NCBI GenBank assembly: GCA_031216915.1
Contig: CM062291.1
Span: forward strand, 34,538,484 to 34,602,483
Direction of reading: 5' to 3'
DNA: 64,000 nt
Origin: Pictodentalium vernedei
Taxonomy: Eukaryota > Mollusca > Scaphopoda > Dentaliida > Dentaliidae
A program made the position numbers and the translations under genes. The notes beneath the pieces are model-generated. The model worked only from the letters and a program-made list of their open reading frames with translations, ran no database searches and was not told where the DNA came from. Positions 12,427-23,698 of this stretch are shown one piece after another (within the stretch, counting starts at the first letter, position 1; each line of letters starts with the position of its first letter).

Positions 12427-13717
12427 TCATGAGGAGTTCCCTTTGGACGATTTTTGTAACGAACCTCCTCCTTTACTCTTCTCTGCTGTTGTGGGTTTAT
12501 AAGACACCAACTTAAGTAGCAGAGTGTTTGACGCTTTCTTTGTAGCTTGGCCGAATACCAAAGAAAGCTTGTCGTCAAAGATATCATGACCGGATACCGG
12601 AGCGACTCGAAGAGAGTTTTTCACCCTGTCATCTATTAAGGATGACGCCGCAAGGGCTCCATCATGTTTAATTAAATCCAAATTAGCCACTGTTAAGGCA
12701 GAGTCATACGTGGTAGCCCTGGAAAGAACTCTTAAAGAGGTACGAACGTCCTCAAATTCCTTCCCATTGAGACGTGCCATAGCTCTCGTAAGGTGATCTG
12801 CGTAAGACATAGCGTCTAAATTCGCTCTGTTAGAAGAAATTGCCATCTCAATTGTGTCCGAGGGAATTGTGAATGACGGAGGTAAGGACATGTCTAGGTC
12901 CTCAGCCTGCTCATCCAAACGCAGAGGAACTCTCTGAACACCTTCCCCTACCGTTTTAAATGAACGTGGTCCAATAAACGGTAGACGTACGGAAGATAGC
13001 GATAAGAAGCTGCCTTTCTTCTTCCCACTGGAAAGAATAAATATGGCTTCGTTTAGAAGACCGAAGGTTTGTGACACCTGTGACACCTGCCTGGACTGTA
13101 CCGGAAAGGACCTCCTCCTCTTTGTCCGGATATATTCAGCGTCTATCAATGCTAGCAGCTTCTTATGAGCGGTCGCAGCATTCTGATTCTCAGGAACGAA
13201 CACAGGGAAGTATTGATGAATTAGATCCATCGCCACCATGTGTTGTTCCGAAAGGGAAGGGTCATTCTCCTCCAAATCCCTTTCACCATCTGACGGAATC
13301 AGATAAGACTCACGGTCATCGGCATCTGAACGCTCCGAGACTGCCATAGGTTGCTCCTGCACCTGCTGGGATGCTGTGATAAGCTGCGCGATTTGCAACA
13401 GCAAGTCCGTTACGGAGGACTGAGGAGCATTGTGACAGTGTATCTGAGATGGCTCTTTTCTGTCCCGATGAATGAGGCCTCATCTCCTTGGCTACTGGAT
13501 GGCGTGACTTTTTTGACGAAGAGTGGTCCTTTCTCGGCGATGCAGGCTGGATATCAGAAGTCACATAGCCAAGGTGCGGTCGTGTGTGCTTGGTAGATGC
13601 TAAAGAAGAAGCCGTAACTGCAGCCGACACTGGCTGTGAACTGAACGGAGCATCTCTGACAGGAGGCGTGGACGTAAGCTCCGACTGACGCAAGTTCTGA
13701 ACCACAACATCTGGCAC
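12427..13717 (-). pseudogene. Gag-like region of DIRS copy 2 (fossil)
   Basis: Two overlapping stretches resemble the gag-like proteins of copy 3. Shared features include a Ser/Asp/Glu-rich head (SLSEQHMVAMDLIHQYFP) and a conserved block around PRVPLR/AEDLDMSLP and SNRANLDA-SYADHLT. Coding function is presumed structural and the region is broken. Confidence 0.65.
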
Positions 13718-14138
13718 CAGATGTTCTTATGAAAGAGCGGAGACGCGCTCGCTCGTGGTCCTATCAGACCTCGCCAAGCTTACCGCTGAACTTGCCGGCT
13801 TCTTCCTCTGTCGTCGCAGGGTGAGCCTGTTTGTATTTTATAGTGCTCGCTCTACCCTTTTTACTCTTCTCGACCGCAATGGACACACCCGGCATCACGG
13901 TACCCACGGACGGAGTAACCGCTTCACCGGTCGAGCTAGCTGGCGACAGGGATCTAAAACCACGGGTGTATGGTTTACTGCCCTATCTAATATTTAAGAG
14001 CACTTTAGCCGCTACCTCTGACGGACTATCTAATTGCGATGACGGAAGCACACTCTCTGATGGCGTCACGTAAACATCACCATGTTCTTGTTCCTCTGAA
14101 ATAGAACTGAAAAATGCTGATAGGATCACCGATCCAAT

Positions 14139-15274
14139 GTCGAGTTGTGACAGCACAAAAGTGGGTTTAATCATTATCAACTTATCGTCCCGAAACCAAT
14201 TCTTTACAATTTACTGTGTGAAGGGTCACTATGACCTTGACCTTTGACCCAGTGATTCCGAAATAAATAGAACTCTTTCTTGCACCAATGCCAACCTACC
14301 TATGAAGTTTCATGAATGTAGGCGGAACCATTGGCAAATTATCATCTGGAAACCAATTGTTTACGATTTATTATGTTCAAGGTCACTGTGAGCTTGGCCT
14401 TTGGCCTAGTGAGTCTAAAATAAATAGGGGTCTTCCACTCACCTATGCCAACCTACCTATGAAGTTTCATGAATGTGGGTCAAACCATTATCAAGTTATC
14501 ATCCGGAAACCAATTGGTTACGATTTAGTATGTTGAAGGTCACTGTGACCTTGACCTTTCACCTAGCAAGTCCAAAATAAATACGTTTCTTCCTCTCACT
14601 GATGCCAACCTACCTATGAAGTTTCATGAACGTGGGTCAAAACATTATCAAGTTATCATCCGGAAACCAATTGTTTACGATTTACTATGTTGAAGGTCAC
14701 TGTAACCTTGACCTTTCACCTAGCGAGTCCAAAACAAGATCAATAGAGTTCTTCCTCGCACCAAGGCCAACCCACCTATGAAGTTTCATGAATGTAGGTT
14801 GAACTACTATCAAGTTATCATCCAGAAAGGAATTGTTGCGATTTACTATGTTCAAGGTCACGTTGACCTTGACCTTTGACGTAGCGAGTCCAAAATCAAT
14901 AGGGTTCTTCCCCTAACCAAGGCCAATCTACCTATGAAGTTTCATGAATGTGAGTTGAACCATTATCAAGTTATCATCCGGAAACCAATTGTTTAAGATT
15001 TACTACGTTCAAGGTCACTGTGACCTTGATCTTCGACGTAGCATGTCCAAAATCAATAGGGTTCTTCCTCCCACCAAGACCAACCTACGTATGAAGGTTA
15101 ATGAATGTGAGTTGAACCACTATCAAGTTATCATCCGGAAACCAATTGTTTACGCCCACCCGAGCACCCGCCCGCCCACCCGTCCGCCCGCCCGCCCGCC
15201 CGAAGGCCCGCCCACCCACCCGCCATTCACCAAATTATAAGTCGAGTTTGACTTCGTCACAACTCGACTAAAAA
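14139..15274 (+). mobile_element. Helitron-like element with tandem-repeat core, inserted in DIRS copy 2
   Basis: The 5' end opens GTCGAGTTGTGACAGC. The 3' end is a hairpin, GTCGAGTTTGACTTCGTCAC followed by AACTCGAC, then TAAAAA. Between them lie a tandem array and a (CCCG/CCCA)n tract (15155-15225). A shared terminal motif, a near-3' hairpin, a tandem core and no evident target duplication fit non-autonomous Helitron/Helentron relatives (the pearl or HINE type reported from bivalves). No open frame of note. Confidence 0.65.
14190..15152 (+). repeat. Tandem array, unit about 157 bp, about six units
   Basis: CCAATTGTTTACGATTTA-like starts recur near 14198, 14350, 14510, 14670, 14831, 14985 and 15141. 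Units share AAGGTCACTGTGACCTTGAC, TATGAAGTTTCATGAATG and ATCAAGTTATCATCCGGAAA. It forms the core of the Helitron-like element. Confidence 0.85.
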
Positions 15275-16959
15275 CTAGTGACTATGTGGTAAGAGGACCG
15301 TGAGACCCATCTCCAACGTTTGTCATCCAAACTGACACATGTTGAACAGGAATTACTGTGAGTACACTGACTACAGGTGATACAATTATCATGTGAATCA
15401 GAGGAAGACTTCCTCGAGTTGCAATTTGGGCAATAAGCTTTCATTTTGAATAAAATTAAAGTCAACAGTACTCGCACCAACTCCCAATAAATATCTGAAA
15501 AAGATACATAATAATATTTTTCAAAACAATAATTCGAAAAATAATTCACAATAAAAAAATTTTCGAAAAAATTTTGACATGAGCCGAAGTCCCCAAAGGG
15601 AACGATGAGCCCAATAGAGTGTAAGTGTAGACAAATTTTTTTTTTATTATCCAAAAATTAATGCTACACTACCGGAATATATAATGTATCTTACAATAGT
15701 CCTACCATGATTAATAAATAGGAAACTACATATATAAGCAGAGCATTATCAATGTAAACAACGTCCACTGAAAACCAGAAACAAGACTCCAGGCACTGAA
15801 TAACACGTCCCGTAGTCAGTAACAGATTTTGAACTATCCGATGTAAAGCAAGATCTTCATCAGAAGAAAATACGATACATCGGATGTATGATGCATGAAC
15901 AAAAATGCCTAAACACCCCTAGGGTGAGGACGTAACCATGGGGATACACAGAATAAACATTCTGTGAAACACGTTAAACTCCCAAGAAATTTATAAAAAA
16001 AATTCACTAAAAAAAGCCAAAAAGCATGGGAGTTTAACTGGGGGGCTTCAAGGAAGGATAGGGAAGGAACACTTAACAAACAGTGGCAAAATCATTAGCA
16101 AGAATGATGACATCAGGCCCATGTCCCGAAATTGGGAAACATGAAATAATTTTGTCAAAAATTATAAAGTTACAGCCCTGAACACTCAAAACCACCGTTT
16201 CTTCCTTCCATCATCCTATTGTGTCCTTGGATCCAACAAAATCACCATTGATTTGTGTCTGGCATCACTAAAACTGAGATTTAAAAGCACAGATGTCAGT
16301 TTGTTGTTATCTGACAAAGGGCCAAACAAGGAATGATGCTTGACGCCAATTTCGGTGCTTCCTGGATTCTGCACATGCACAGATCACAAAAGTATGGAGA
16401 ACCACATAGGACATAATTTTTTCGGTTTTACATGCAAATTTGGAGGATTGGGGGGGGGGGGGCAAAATTTGTGTTTGGCCCTGGATATTTTTGAGTTAGT
16501 ACCAGCTAAGTCTGGGCCATTGGTTGTTGTATAAAAATATCAAATTTAAGCACTATTTAAGCACTTTTCAAGGACTCTGACCATTATTTTCAAGGACTAT
16601 TATAATTTTGATATGAACTTACAACACCATAGCAACACAAAGAATTTCTGTCTTGAGGACCTGATCTCTGGAAAACCCAACTAGCTAGATATATATCATT
16701 CCTTGAGTTCAACAAGGAGCCATCTGCAATGCTAAAGCATTGCAGATAATGCCTTCTTGCACTCAAAGGACACATCGCAAATATGTGGGGAGGGTTATCC
16801 AAAACTTATTTTCTCTGAGGTTACAGGTAAACTGAATTTAAGTACTTTTCAAGGGGAGTAATGGAAAATCAAGTACTTTTCAAGGAAAGAAACAATTTCA
16901 AGCACTTTTCAAGGAAGTATCCAAAACTCAAGGACTTTTTCAATTGAGGGGGAACCCTG

Positions 16960-17535
16960 ATGTATTTGAAAGCCGGCTTGTAAGTATCTTCAGATTTCGT
17001 TTCAAATGGATACTTTTCATGTCAAGTGCCCATAAAAAGATTAGGGATGGGCATGAAAAGTAGGATCTTTAGGGAAACCTGCACCATTTCATTTTTCCGC
17101 ATTCTTTGCAAAGTACCCAGGCAATCCTTTAAAAGTGTGGTAAAACTAGAAGTACCTCAACTTGAAAGTCCCATAATTCAAAGCTCTCAGGTCACCAGTT
17201 TAATTCTGTAAGGAATCCAATGTTGTTATGGAATGTTCGTGGAAGTCTACTGTTGATTTAATATTATGCCCCTTTACTCACTAAGATACACAGACATTCT
17301 TCCATGCTCCATTTATTGATATTCCAATCAATAAGTATTTAATTTGCCTTGAAAACATCAAGATATTAAGACAATTTGTGGAACTATGCAGGCTGGCGTA
17401 ATCATAAAATTTACAGCTATTTTATAAAGGTGAGTCTTCATTCATAACTATTTTGAGATCAAACATGTTTAAGAGTATTGGTAAAGTCTCTGAAGATTTG
17501 GAATTTCTTGTGTTAATTCCAAGAAAATGAATGTT
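16960..17535. other. No recognised feature
   Basis: AT-rich unique-looking DNA between two repeats. Only short open frames are present, none with a recognisable domain or splice context. Confidence 0.5.
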
Positions 17536-17917
17536 TAGGCTCCACAAAGTATATCTTCTGTTTCTCAGGCCATTTTTTGTAAAACTGCACATTTTTTTTA
17601 TTCCATTTTTTATTTTGTAATTATTTCTTTGCCATCAAAAGTTTATGTCCTGGTTTGTTTATGTTTTAGGCCTCATAATCTACAGAATAGCATGGGTGGT
17701 GGTATGTTTGTCCCTTGAGTGCAACAAGGCTTTGCAATGCTAAAGCACTCGACAGACATATTTATCAATTTTATTAACTTGGGTAAAATAACAGACATAA
17801 GCCATTTAATTTTCATTTTTTTTTAAGTTTGCATTGGTTATAAAAAAGAGAGCATGTGGCAGCCAAAAGGACCATGTGGGAGGGCCTGAGAAAGATTTTT
17901 AATTTTTTTGAGGCCTT
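17536..17917 (-). repeat. Foldback miniature element, family C
   Basis: Subterminal inverted repeats are CTTCTGTTTCTCAGGCC at the left and GGGCCTGAGAAAGA at the right. The centre holds CCCTTGAGTGCAACAAGG with a CTTTGCAATGC hairpin remnant. Interior blocks (CATCAAAAGTTTATG, GAGAGCATGTGGCAGCC) match the copies at 35157 and 55515 in the opposite orientation. Confidence 0.7.
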
Positions 17918-18247
17918 ATTTTATTTTATTAGATTCAATCGAATGGAAAATTTCAACTGGTTGAATCTGTGATTCGCTTTTCCAAACCTACTTAAATATT
18001 CCAGAAGATTGAATTTAAACATGGGCAATGGAATGTTTAATGGCTAGACTGGTTCCAGAACATAACAACATCAAATTCCTGGAAGAGTTTGACAGGTGGC
18101 TTGAGCACTTGGTCTAATATCTGAACAAGTGTTCCATTAATTTCGTACAATGCTGCTGATAGAAATTCAACGAGTAAGAACAATTATCAATAACAAAAAT
18201 ACTTAGCAGTTATTATTTGGTTTGTTTCATATTCATATTCAATTTAA
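17918..18247. other. No recognised feature
   Basis: No gene, splice-flanked frame or repeat end was recognised here. Confidence 0.4.
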
Positions 18248-18488
18248 CCCTTTACCCAACGCAGACGATATCAAAATTTATTATTTTAAATATCACTTTT
18301 TGATATTTTAAAAAAAATTTCAACAAAACCATATCATGTGAACCCTCGTTGCAACGAGCTTGTCGAGCTCGTTCCAACGAGGGGTCACATGATATGGTTT
18401 TGTTGAAATTGTTTGAAAAATAATATTTTTTCAACTGCTGAATTTGCATATTACGCGGGCGGATGCGGCCAATTCGTTGGGTAAAGGG
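18248..18488. repeat. TTAA-flanked foldback element, family A subtype 2
   Basis: TTAA at 18244-18247 and 18489-18492 bounds a 241-bp body starting CCCTTTACCCAACG and ending GTAAAGGG. The central palindrome CATATCATGTGAACCCTCG...CGAGGGGTCACATGATATG encloses GAGCTTGTCGAGCTC. The interior motif GCAGACGATATCAAAATT is shared with 54350-54590. Confidence 0.85.
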
Positions 18489-18617
18489 TTAAGAGAACTC
18501 TTGTTGAAGAGTTTCTTGATTCGTACCAGTCAACAGTAAACTGTAATAACCCATGGTGTCCTGATTGCTATTACCATATTTACTCTATGTATTGGGACAC
18601 ACATTTTTTCTAGAAAA

Positions 18618-18845
18618 GTTAAAAAATTTATAGTAATTTATATATTTTTTATACTTACCAATGACCCAGACTTAGCTGGTGCTAACTCCACAAAAACCAG
18701 GGCCAAACACAAATTTTGCCCCCCAATCCCCAAAATTTGCATCCAAAACAAAAAGAAATCATGTCCTAAAGGACCTCCATAGTACGACTCTACTGCGCAT
18801 GCGCAGTGACGCAGTCGTCCCGAAATTGGCGCCAAATATCATTCT
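18618..18845 (+). repeat. Left inverted terminal repeat, DIRS copy 3
   Basis: Outer end GTTAAAAAATTTATAG, then CCAATGACCCAGACTTAGC through GGCGCCAAATATCATTC. It is the reverse complement of 25539-25725 with no difference seen. Confidence 0.9.
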
Positions 18846-18919
18846 TACTGGCAGTGCCTGGTCAGCGCTATGTACTCAGCGGGGAGGCAAGAGTTCCCAA
18901 CTCAGGGAGGGCCATCCCC

Positions 18920-19001
18920 GTCTGGGTCATTGGTAAGTATAAAAAATATATAAATTACTATAAATTTTTTAACATTTTTATACTGTACCAATGACCCAGA
19001 C
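18920..19001. repeat. DIRS internal complementary region, copy 3
   Basis: 54 bp complementary to the outer left end (18618-18671) are joined directly to 28 bp complementary to the outer right end (25712-25739). The junction reads TTTTTTAAC then ATTTTTATAC. This is the expected template joining the two ends. Confidence 0.9.
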
Positions 19002-19609
19002 TTAGCTGAATAGTAAACAGGCTGGAGGGCCTAGGACATAGAGGAAAATCCAATAAGCTCAATTATAAAATAAAGAGGTAACCCCTTAAGGAGAAAAGGA
19101 GTATTAGGCTTTACATGTATCTTTCTTATTTAATATTTAAATTAGAAAGATACACTACCCTTAATAATTGAGCACAATAACATTCATGTTCTCTATTAAT
19201 ATCCAGTATAACCTTTATACTAATTATTTTTAAAACAAGCCAATAAATAAAGTAGTCCAGAGAATTGAGACTCTTTATAATCATTTAAAAGTGTCCGAGT
19301 ATTGTATATTAAAGCCCGTTTGACACTTGACATATACAAATGCTTCACACCGAGCTACACTTTAAAAATAAGACATGAATGAAATTAAACATTAATATTA
19401 CACTTTAAAACCATCCCGGAAGCGACTCAGAAATACTGTCTTGGAGGAGGCATTCCCTTGCTTTTCACTATAAAGCAGGTGACCTAAGGGAACACCCGCC
19501 CCCCCCCCCCCCTTCCCCTTGCCCTGGGTCAAATAGCCCAGAGCGAAGAGGGCAGCCGGACGGAGTCACTGCCGGAACAGAAAGCCTGCATAACTATAGT
19601 TGCAACTGT

Positions 19610-21060
19610 TTAGTGGACGACATTCTGAGCAACAGATAACGGACCTAAACAATGCAGGTCTCCAGAAATGGACTCAATATTTCTGAGATAAAAATTAGTA
19701 AATGTGGATGGCTGAGACCAATAAGCAGCCTTCATTAAATCTGTAATAGCAACACTATTAGCATAAGCCCAGGAAGTAGAAAGAGCTCTTACTTCATGAG
19801 CAGAAATCTTAAGCACAGACTGCTGAGAAGAAGATAAATCTTCATACGCAGTACGGATAGTTAACTGAATCCATCTAGCAATAGAATGGACTGAAATGTC
19901 CTTTCTATTAGGCATCAAAGACAGAAAGAAACGTTTCCGTCCCTTTCTGATGAACTGAGATCTCTGTTTATAGATACGTAGTGCTCTAACAGGACAGAGT
20001 AAAGGCCTACGCCCGTCTGAAGACGGAAGAGCCTTAATAACAATAGGTTCCGGATATTTATTAGGAGCCTGATTCTTAGCTAAAAAACCGACGTTAGTAG
20101 TGAAGGTGATAGTGTTCCCAACACTACGATAATGAGAATCATCCACCGATAGTGCATGAAGCTCACTGACTCTTCTGGCAGAAGAGAAAGCTAAGAGAAA
20201 AGCTGTCTTATAAGATAAGAATTTGAAATCTACTGTCCCAAGAGGTTCAAATGGCTTTTCCTTCAATTTAAGGAGAACCCAAGCTAAATTCCACTTAGGA
20301 ATTAATCTAAGAGTTCTGGGTCTATTTATCGAAAAGTTTCTAACCAATTTCGATAAAGAGACATTAGATCCAATTTGTAAACTATCATGATGTGCATAGG
20401 TATCAGATAACATAGATCTATAACCCTTTATAGTAACCGGTTGCAGTTTGATTTCGTCAAACAAGTATACTAGAAAGTTAGCAATGTCTGGTATAGAGGG
20501 ATCAAATATATCAACAGAATGATCCCTACACCAACGACGGAAAACCTTCCACTTAGCCGCATAGTTTAGCGAAGAGGAGGTCCTCCTACAGTTAGAAATC
20601 GCGTCCACTGCTCGTCCTGTAAAGTGCTTGCCATGCAAGAAGGACCGCACAACGGAAAAACGTGAAGGTTGAGACCTTGCGGGTTGTGATGCAGTTGGCG
20701 CGATTTCCCCTGCCAAAGAAGATCCTCTCGTGGAGGGAGCTTCCGCGGTAGGTCCCACAACAGACACCTGAGTAGATTTATCCACGGTCTCTGTGGCGAC
20801 AGAGATGCTACCAACAGAATCTTGCATTGAGATTGTTTTATCTTTAGCAATACTTGTTGAATTAACGGCGCTGGAGGATACGCATATCCTATCATTCCGT
20901 CCCAAGGGATCGATAGAGCGTCTACAGCAAATGCTCTTGGATCCGGACACGGGGACACATACGTCTGCAACTGATTGTTGAGATGTGTCGCAAATAAGTC
21001 TATCATTGGCCGTTCCCATTGGTAGCAAATCTGATTGAATACTTGTTTGTTGAGAGTCCA
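19610..21060 (-). CDS. Tyrosine recombinase of DIRS copy 3
   Basis: The C-terminal half of a long open frame that runs on upstream to 22498; its upstream half overlaps the reverse transcriptase frame and is probably not coding. A phage-integrase-type catalytic domain is visible. The first Arg is in SSARRVSELHAL, the His-x-x-Arg box in ISAHEVRALSTSWAY and the nucleophile Tyr in FTNFYLRNI near the end. An SAM-like N-terminal DNA-binding part is suggested by ISNCRRTSSSLNYAAKWKVF. In DIRS elements this enzyme replaces the integrase of LTR elements. The start is not defined, because this family uses overlapping frames. Confidence 0.85.
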
Positions 21061-22881
21061 CTCCGACGGCAACAAGCGACCCTTTCGAGAAAGGGAGTCT
21101 GCTAGCACATTCAGACGACCCGGTATGTGACGGACCGAAAGAAGAACGTGATGTTCCAACGCAAACAGAAGGATTCTTTCCGTTAGATTGAACAACGGAA
21201 CTGAATGAGTGCCTCCCTGATTCCGTATATACGCCACTACTGTCGTATTGTCGGATAGGATTTGGACATGAGCAACGTGAATAATGTCCATCCAGTGACG
21301 TAACGCAAGCCAAATTGACATCATTTCCTTGATGTTTATGTGCTTGCACAGGAATTGCGGATCCCAAAGACCCTGGCATCTCGAATCCGTTGGGATTAAT
21401 GATGCACCCCAACCTGTTTGACTGGCATCCGTCATAATGGTAAAACTCGGATCCGGCAACTGCAGCGGAACTCCTTGAGTTAACCACTGAATGTTTGCCC
21501 AAGTCTGAATCTCTTGTTTCACTTGATCTGACAAGAGAACGTCTACATCGAGCGAATGAATTTTCACACTCCAATTCTGAGTCAAGAAAATTTGAAGAGG
21601 CCGTGTGCGTAGCCGTCCCATCGGAATGAGATCCGCAGCGGCTCCGCACAGACCTATCAGTCTCATAAATTCTCTCGCTGTGACTTTGTCTGTATTTAGA
21701 CAATAGCGAGCGTAACAACTGATTAATTTCGCTCTGGTTAACGGCAGACGAACGAGATTGTTGTGCGTCTCGAAGCTCATTCCCAGATGAGTGAATGACT
21801 TGGACGGCACCAGATCCGACTTCTCCTCGTTTACTATGAAACCGAGACGTCGGAGCAATAGAAGAAGATTCTGAACATCGTTCTGAAGCGTTAACTCGTT
21901 GCCGTACCTCTGAAGAATGTCGTCCAGGTAGGCCGACGTTACCGCAGACGAATGAGCTCGGAAGTAAATCATTACCGAGTTCATTACTCGAGTGAAAGCC
22001 CAGGGTGCTAGATTCAGTCCGAAGCACATGGCCCGGAACTGATACACCACTCCTAGGACTGCGAAGCGTAGATACTTTCGGAATGTCGGATGTACCATGA
22101 CGTGAAAGTACGCATCTTTGAGATCTATGCTCGTTGCATAATCGTTCACCCGAATACTCGCTCTGACCGATCGAATCGTCTCCATATAAAACTTCGGAGC
22201 GATGATCAGCTTGTTTATCCAGCTCAAATCTATGACTGGACGGAACGAGCCGTCTGGTTTCGGAACCAGAAACAGATGGCTGTAGAATCCCAGCGATTCC
22301 TGGTTTTCTACGACCTCTACCGCGTTCTTCATTAAAAGAGACTGCACCTCTGATAGCAGAGCGTCTCTTTTCTGAGGGTTTGACGGAAGATGAGTCCACT
22401 TTGGACTTCGAGTTAATGGAGGCTTTCGTTTGAAGGATATCTTTAGACCTTCCGAAGTCACTCCTCTCACCCAAGGGTCGTCCGTAATCGACGCCCACTC
22501 TTGAGAAAAACTCGACAACCTTCCGCCAACCGGAACGCGATAGAGGTTTGAGCCATCACCTCCTGGATCTGCGAGGCCTGCGGTAGGAGAAACCACGTCT
22601 TCCACGACCCGCACCTCGCCTCGTCGACCTCGGGGCGTCCGACCGATTGTCCCGGCCTGAAGGACGTCCCGAACGAGAGTCGCTATCCTGACGGTCTCTC
22701 GAATAAGAGCTAGAGGACGCACCGGAACCTCTATAGGAACCTCTCTTGGGCAGATAAGACCCAGAAGTGCCCGCCTTATTCGTGTCTGCTGAATCCGACC
22801 TTTTAGGAGCGGATCTAAACAACAGAGAATCACTAGCTTTCTTTTTAATATTATCATAAATAGCGGAAAGCTTGCCGTCAA
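20566..22881 (-). CDS. Reverse transcriptase / RNase H / methyltransferase-like protein of DIRS copy 3
   Basis: An open frame of 771 codons. A reverse transcriptase is visible from about residue 165 (VPKPDGSFRPVIDLS). Next come SIDLKDAYFHV, the FGLNLAPWAFTRV stretch and the active-site box AYLDDIL near residue 317. RNase H follows (FTIMTDASQTGWG near residue 480, LSDNTTVVAYIRNQG, ADSLSRKG). Then comes the segment with MIDLFATHLNNQL, DPRAFAVDALS and AYPPAPLI, typical of the methyltransferase-like domain in DIRS elements. The first 110 codons overlap the gag-like frame and may not be used. The product would copy the element RNA into DNA. Confidence 0.88.
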   Translation of the reverse strand: MTASFPLFMIILKRKLVILCCLDPLLKGRIQQTRIRRALLGLICPREVPIEVPVRPLALIRETVRIATLVRDVLQAGTIGRTPRGRRGEVRVVEDVVSPTAGLADPGGDGSNLYRVPVGGRLSSFSQEWASITDDPWVRGVTSEGLKISFKRKPPLTRSPKWTHLPSNPQKRDALLSEVQSLLMKNAVEVVENQESLGFYSHLFLVPKPDGSFRPVIDLSWINKLIIAPKFYMETIRSVRASIRVNDYATSIDLKDAYFHVMVHPTFRKYLRFAVLGVVYQFRAMCFGLNLAPWAFTRVMNSVMIYFRAHSSAVTSAYLDDILQRYGNELTLQNDVQNLLLLLRRLGFIVNEEKSDLVPSKSFTHLGMSFETHNNLVRLPLTRAKLISCYARYCLNTDKVTAREFMRLIGLCGAAADLIPMGRLRTRPLQIFLTQNWSVKIHSLDVDVLLSDQVKQEIQTWANIQWLTQGVPLQLPDPSFTIMTDASQTGWGASLIPTDSRCQGLWDPQFLCKHINIKEMMSIWLALRHWMDIIHVAHVQILSDNTTVVAYIRNQGGTHSVPLFNLTERILLFALEHHVLLSVRHIPGRLNVLADSLSRKGRLLPSEWTLNKQVFNQICYQWERPMIDLFATHLNNQLQTYVSPCPDPRAFAVDALSIPWDGMIGYAYPPAPLIQQVLLKIKQSQCKILLVASLSPQRPWINLLRCLLWDLPRKLPPREDLLWQGKSRQLHHNPQGLNLHVFPLCGPSCMASTLQDEQWTRFLTVGGPPLR

Positions 22882-23698
22882 AGAGAAGATCTCCTGAGAC
22901 CGAAGCGACTCTAAGAGAGTTCTTCACCTTAGAATCCACTAGTGTGGATGTAGACAGGGCTGCGTCACGTCTAACCAACTCCAGATTAGCCACTGAAAGG
23001 GCGGAGTTACACGTGGAATAAGCTACTGCCCTTGAAAGAAGTCTTAAGGAGGATTGTATATCCTGAAACTCTTCCCCTTGAAGACGCAGTGATAACGCCT
23101 TCGTAAGGTGATCTGCGTAAGATAAGGCATCTAAATTGGCTCTGTTAGACGCAATAGCTGTTTCCAACACTGCGGTTGGAATAGAAGCTGACGACGGTAA
23201 TGATAGCTCTAAGTCTTCCGCCTCGTCGTCCATACGCAGAGGAACTCTCGGTATACCCTGACCTGCCATGTCGAATTTATTCCTTGCATTAATGAAAGGC
23301 AGGTTGAGAGTATTTGCGGACAAGAAGCCTGCTTTCCCTGTCCTGGAAGCAAGTTTAAAAATAGCGTCGTTCAATAATTCAAATGTTCTTGCAACATTAT
23401 TGGACTGCGACGGAAACTCGGGAGCGATGTCCCTGAACCGCTCGAAAAAATCAGAGTCCAATGACGCTATAATTCTCCTGTCCGGAAGCGCAGCAGTCTG
23501 GCCCGACGGAACAACTTGAGGAAGAAAGTGCCGGATGAAGTCTACGGCAGCTTTGTGTTGTTCCGAAAGGGATAGCTCCAATTCATCCGTATCCCTTTCA
23601 CCATCCGGTCGGACCTCCCGATGTTCCCGGTCGTCCGCCCCCGATGCTTCGGCGGAGCGTACCGACCCAGCGCCGTCGGATAATTCTCGATCCGACAC
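22556..23698 (-). CDS. Gag-like protein of DIRS copy 3, second frame
   Basis: 380 codons. The head is acidic and Ser-rich (SLSEQHKAAVDFIRHFLP). The middle is helical, with PRVPLRMDDEAEDLELSLP and SNRANLDALSYADHLTKAL. The tail is strongly basic and Arg/Ser/Gly-rich (RDNRSDAPRSTRRGAGRGRR), fitting nucleic-acid binding. It overlaps the upstream gag-like frame by about 100 bp and the reverse transcriptase frame by about 325 bp. The structural role is inferred from position and composition. Confidence 0.6.
   Translation of the reverse strand: MSDRELSDGAGSVRSAEASGADDREHREVRPDGERDTDELELSLSEQHKAAVDFIRHFLPQVVPSGQTAALPDRRIIASLDSDFFERFRDIAPEFPSQSNNVARTFELLNDAIFKLASRTGKAGFLSANTLNLPFINARNKFDMAGQGIPRVPLRMDDEAEDLELSLPSSASIPTAVLETAIASNRANLDALSYADHLTKALSLRLQGEEFQDIQSSLRLLSRAVAYSTCNSALSVANLELVRRDAALSTSTLVDSKVKNSLRVASVSGDLLFDGKLSAIYDNIKKKASDSLLFRSAPKRSDSADTNKAGTSGSYLPKRGSYRGSGASSSSYSRDRQDSDSRSGRPSGRDNRSDAPRSTRRGAGRGRRGFSYRRPRRSRR

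Larger units (their letters stand above)
8393..16538 (-). mobile_element. DIRS-family retroelement, copy 2 (fossil, broken)
   Basis: A diverged fossil DIRS element with coding strand minus, about 8.1 kb including a roughly 1.1 kb insertion at 14139-15274. Parts on minus are: right repeat, gag-like region (about 13717-12427), reverse transcriptase region (about 12360-11300), RNase H and methyltransferase-like region (about 11294-10293), tyrosine recombinase (about 10290-9380), internal complementary region (8665-8742) and left repeat. The genes are broken several times, roughly ten. Its two terminal repeats differ at roughly 5-7 percent of sites by eye, so it is older than copy 3. Its end sequence (CCAATGGCCCAGAC) marks a different subfamily from copies 1 and 3. 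Confidence 0.85.
8370..16959. mobile_element. hAT-like miniature element split by DIRS copy 2
   Basis: The left piece is 8370-8392 (CGGGTTTCC...) and the right piece is 16539-16959. The right piece is rich in AAGCACTTTTCAAGGA and AAGTACTTTTCAAGG and ends GGGGGAACCCTG. ATGTAT lies immediately outside both ends (8364-8369 and 16960-16965). The terminal GGGTTCCC-type repeats and CAAGGACTTTTC-rich subterminal DNA resemble known hAT miniature elements. The right piece also holds a hairpin with GCAATGCTAAAGCATTGC. Superfamily is inferred. Confidence 0.6.

Noticed and set aside
21100-22498. Upstream half of the 962-codon frame as an independent protein
   Set aside because: It overlaps the reverse transcriptase frame along its length and has low-complexity Ser/Arg/Gly composition typical of an out-of-frame shadow.
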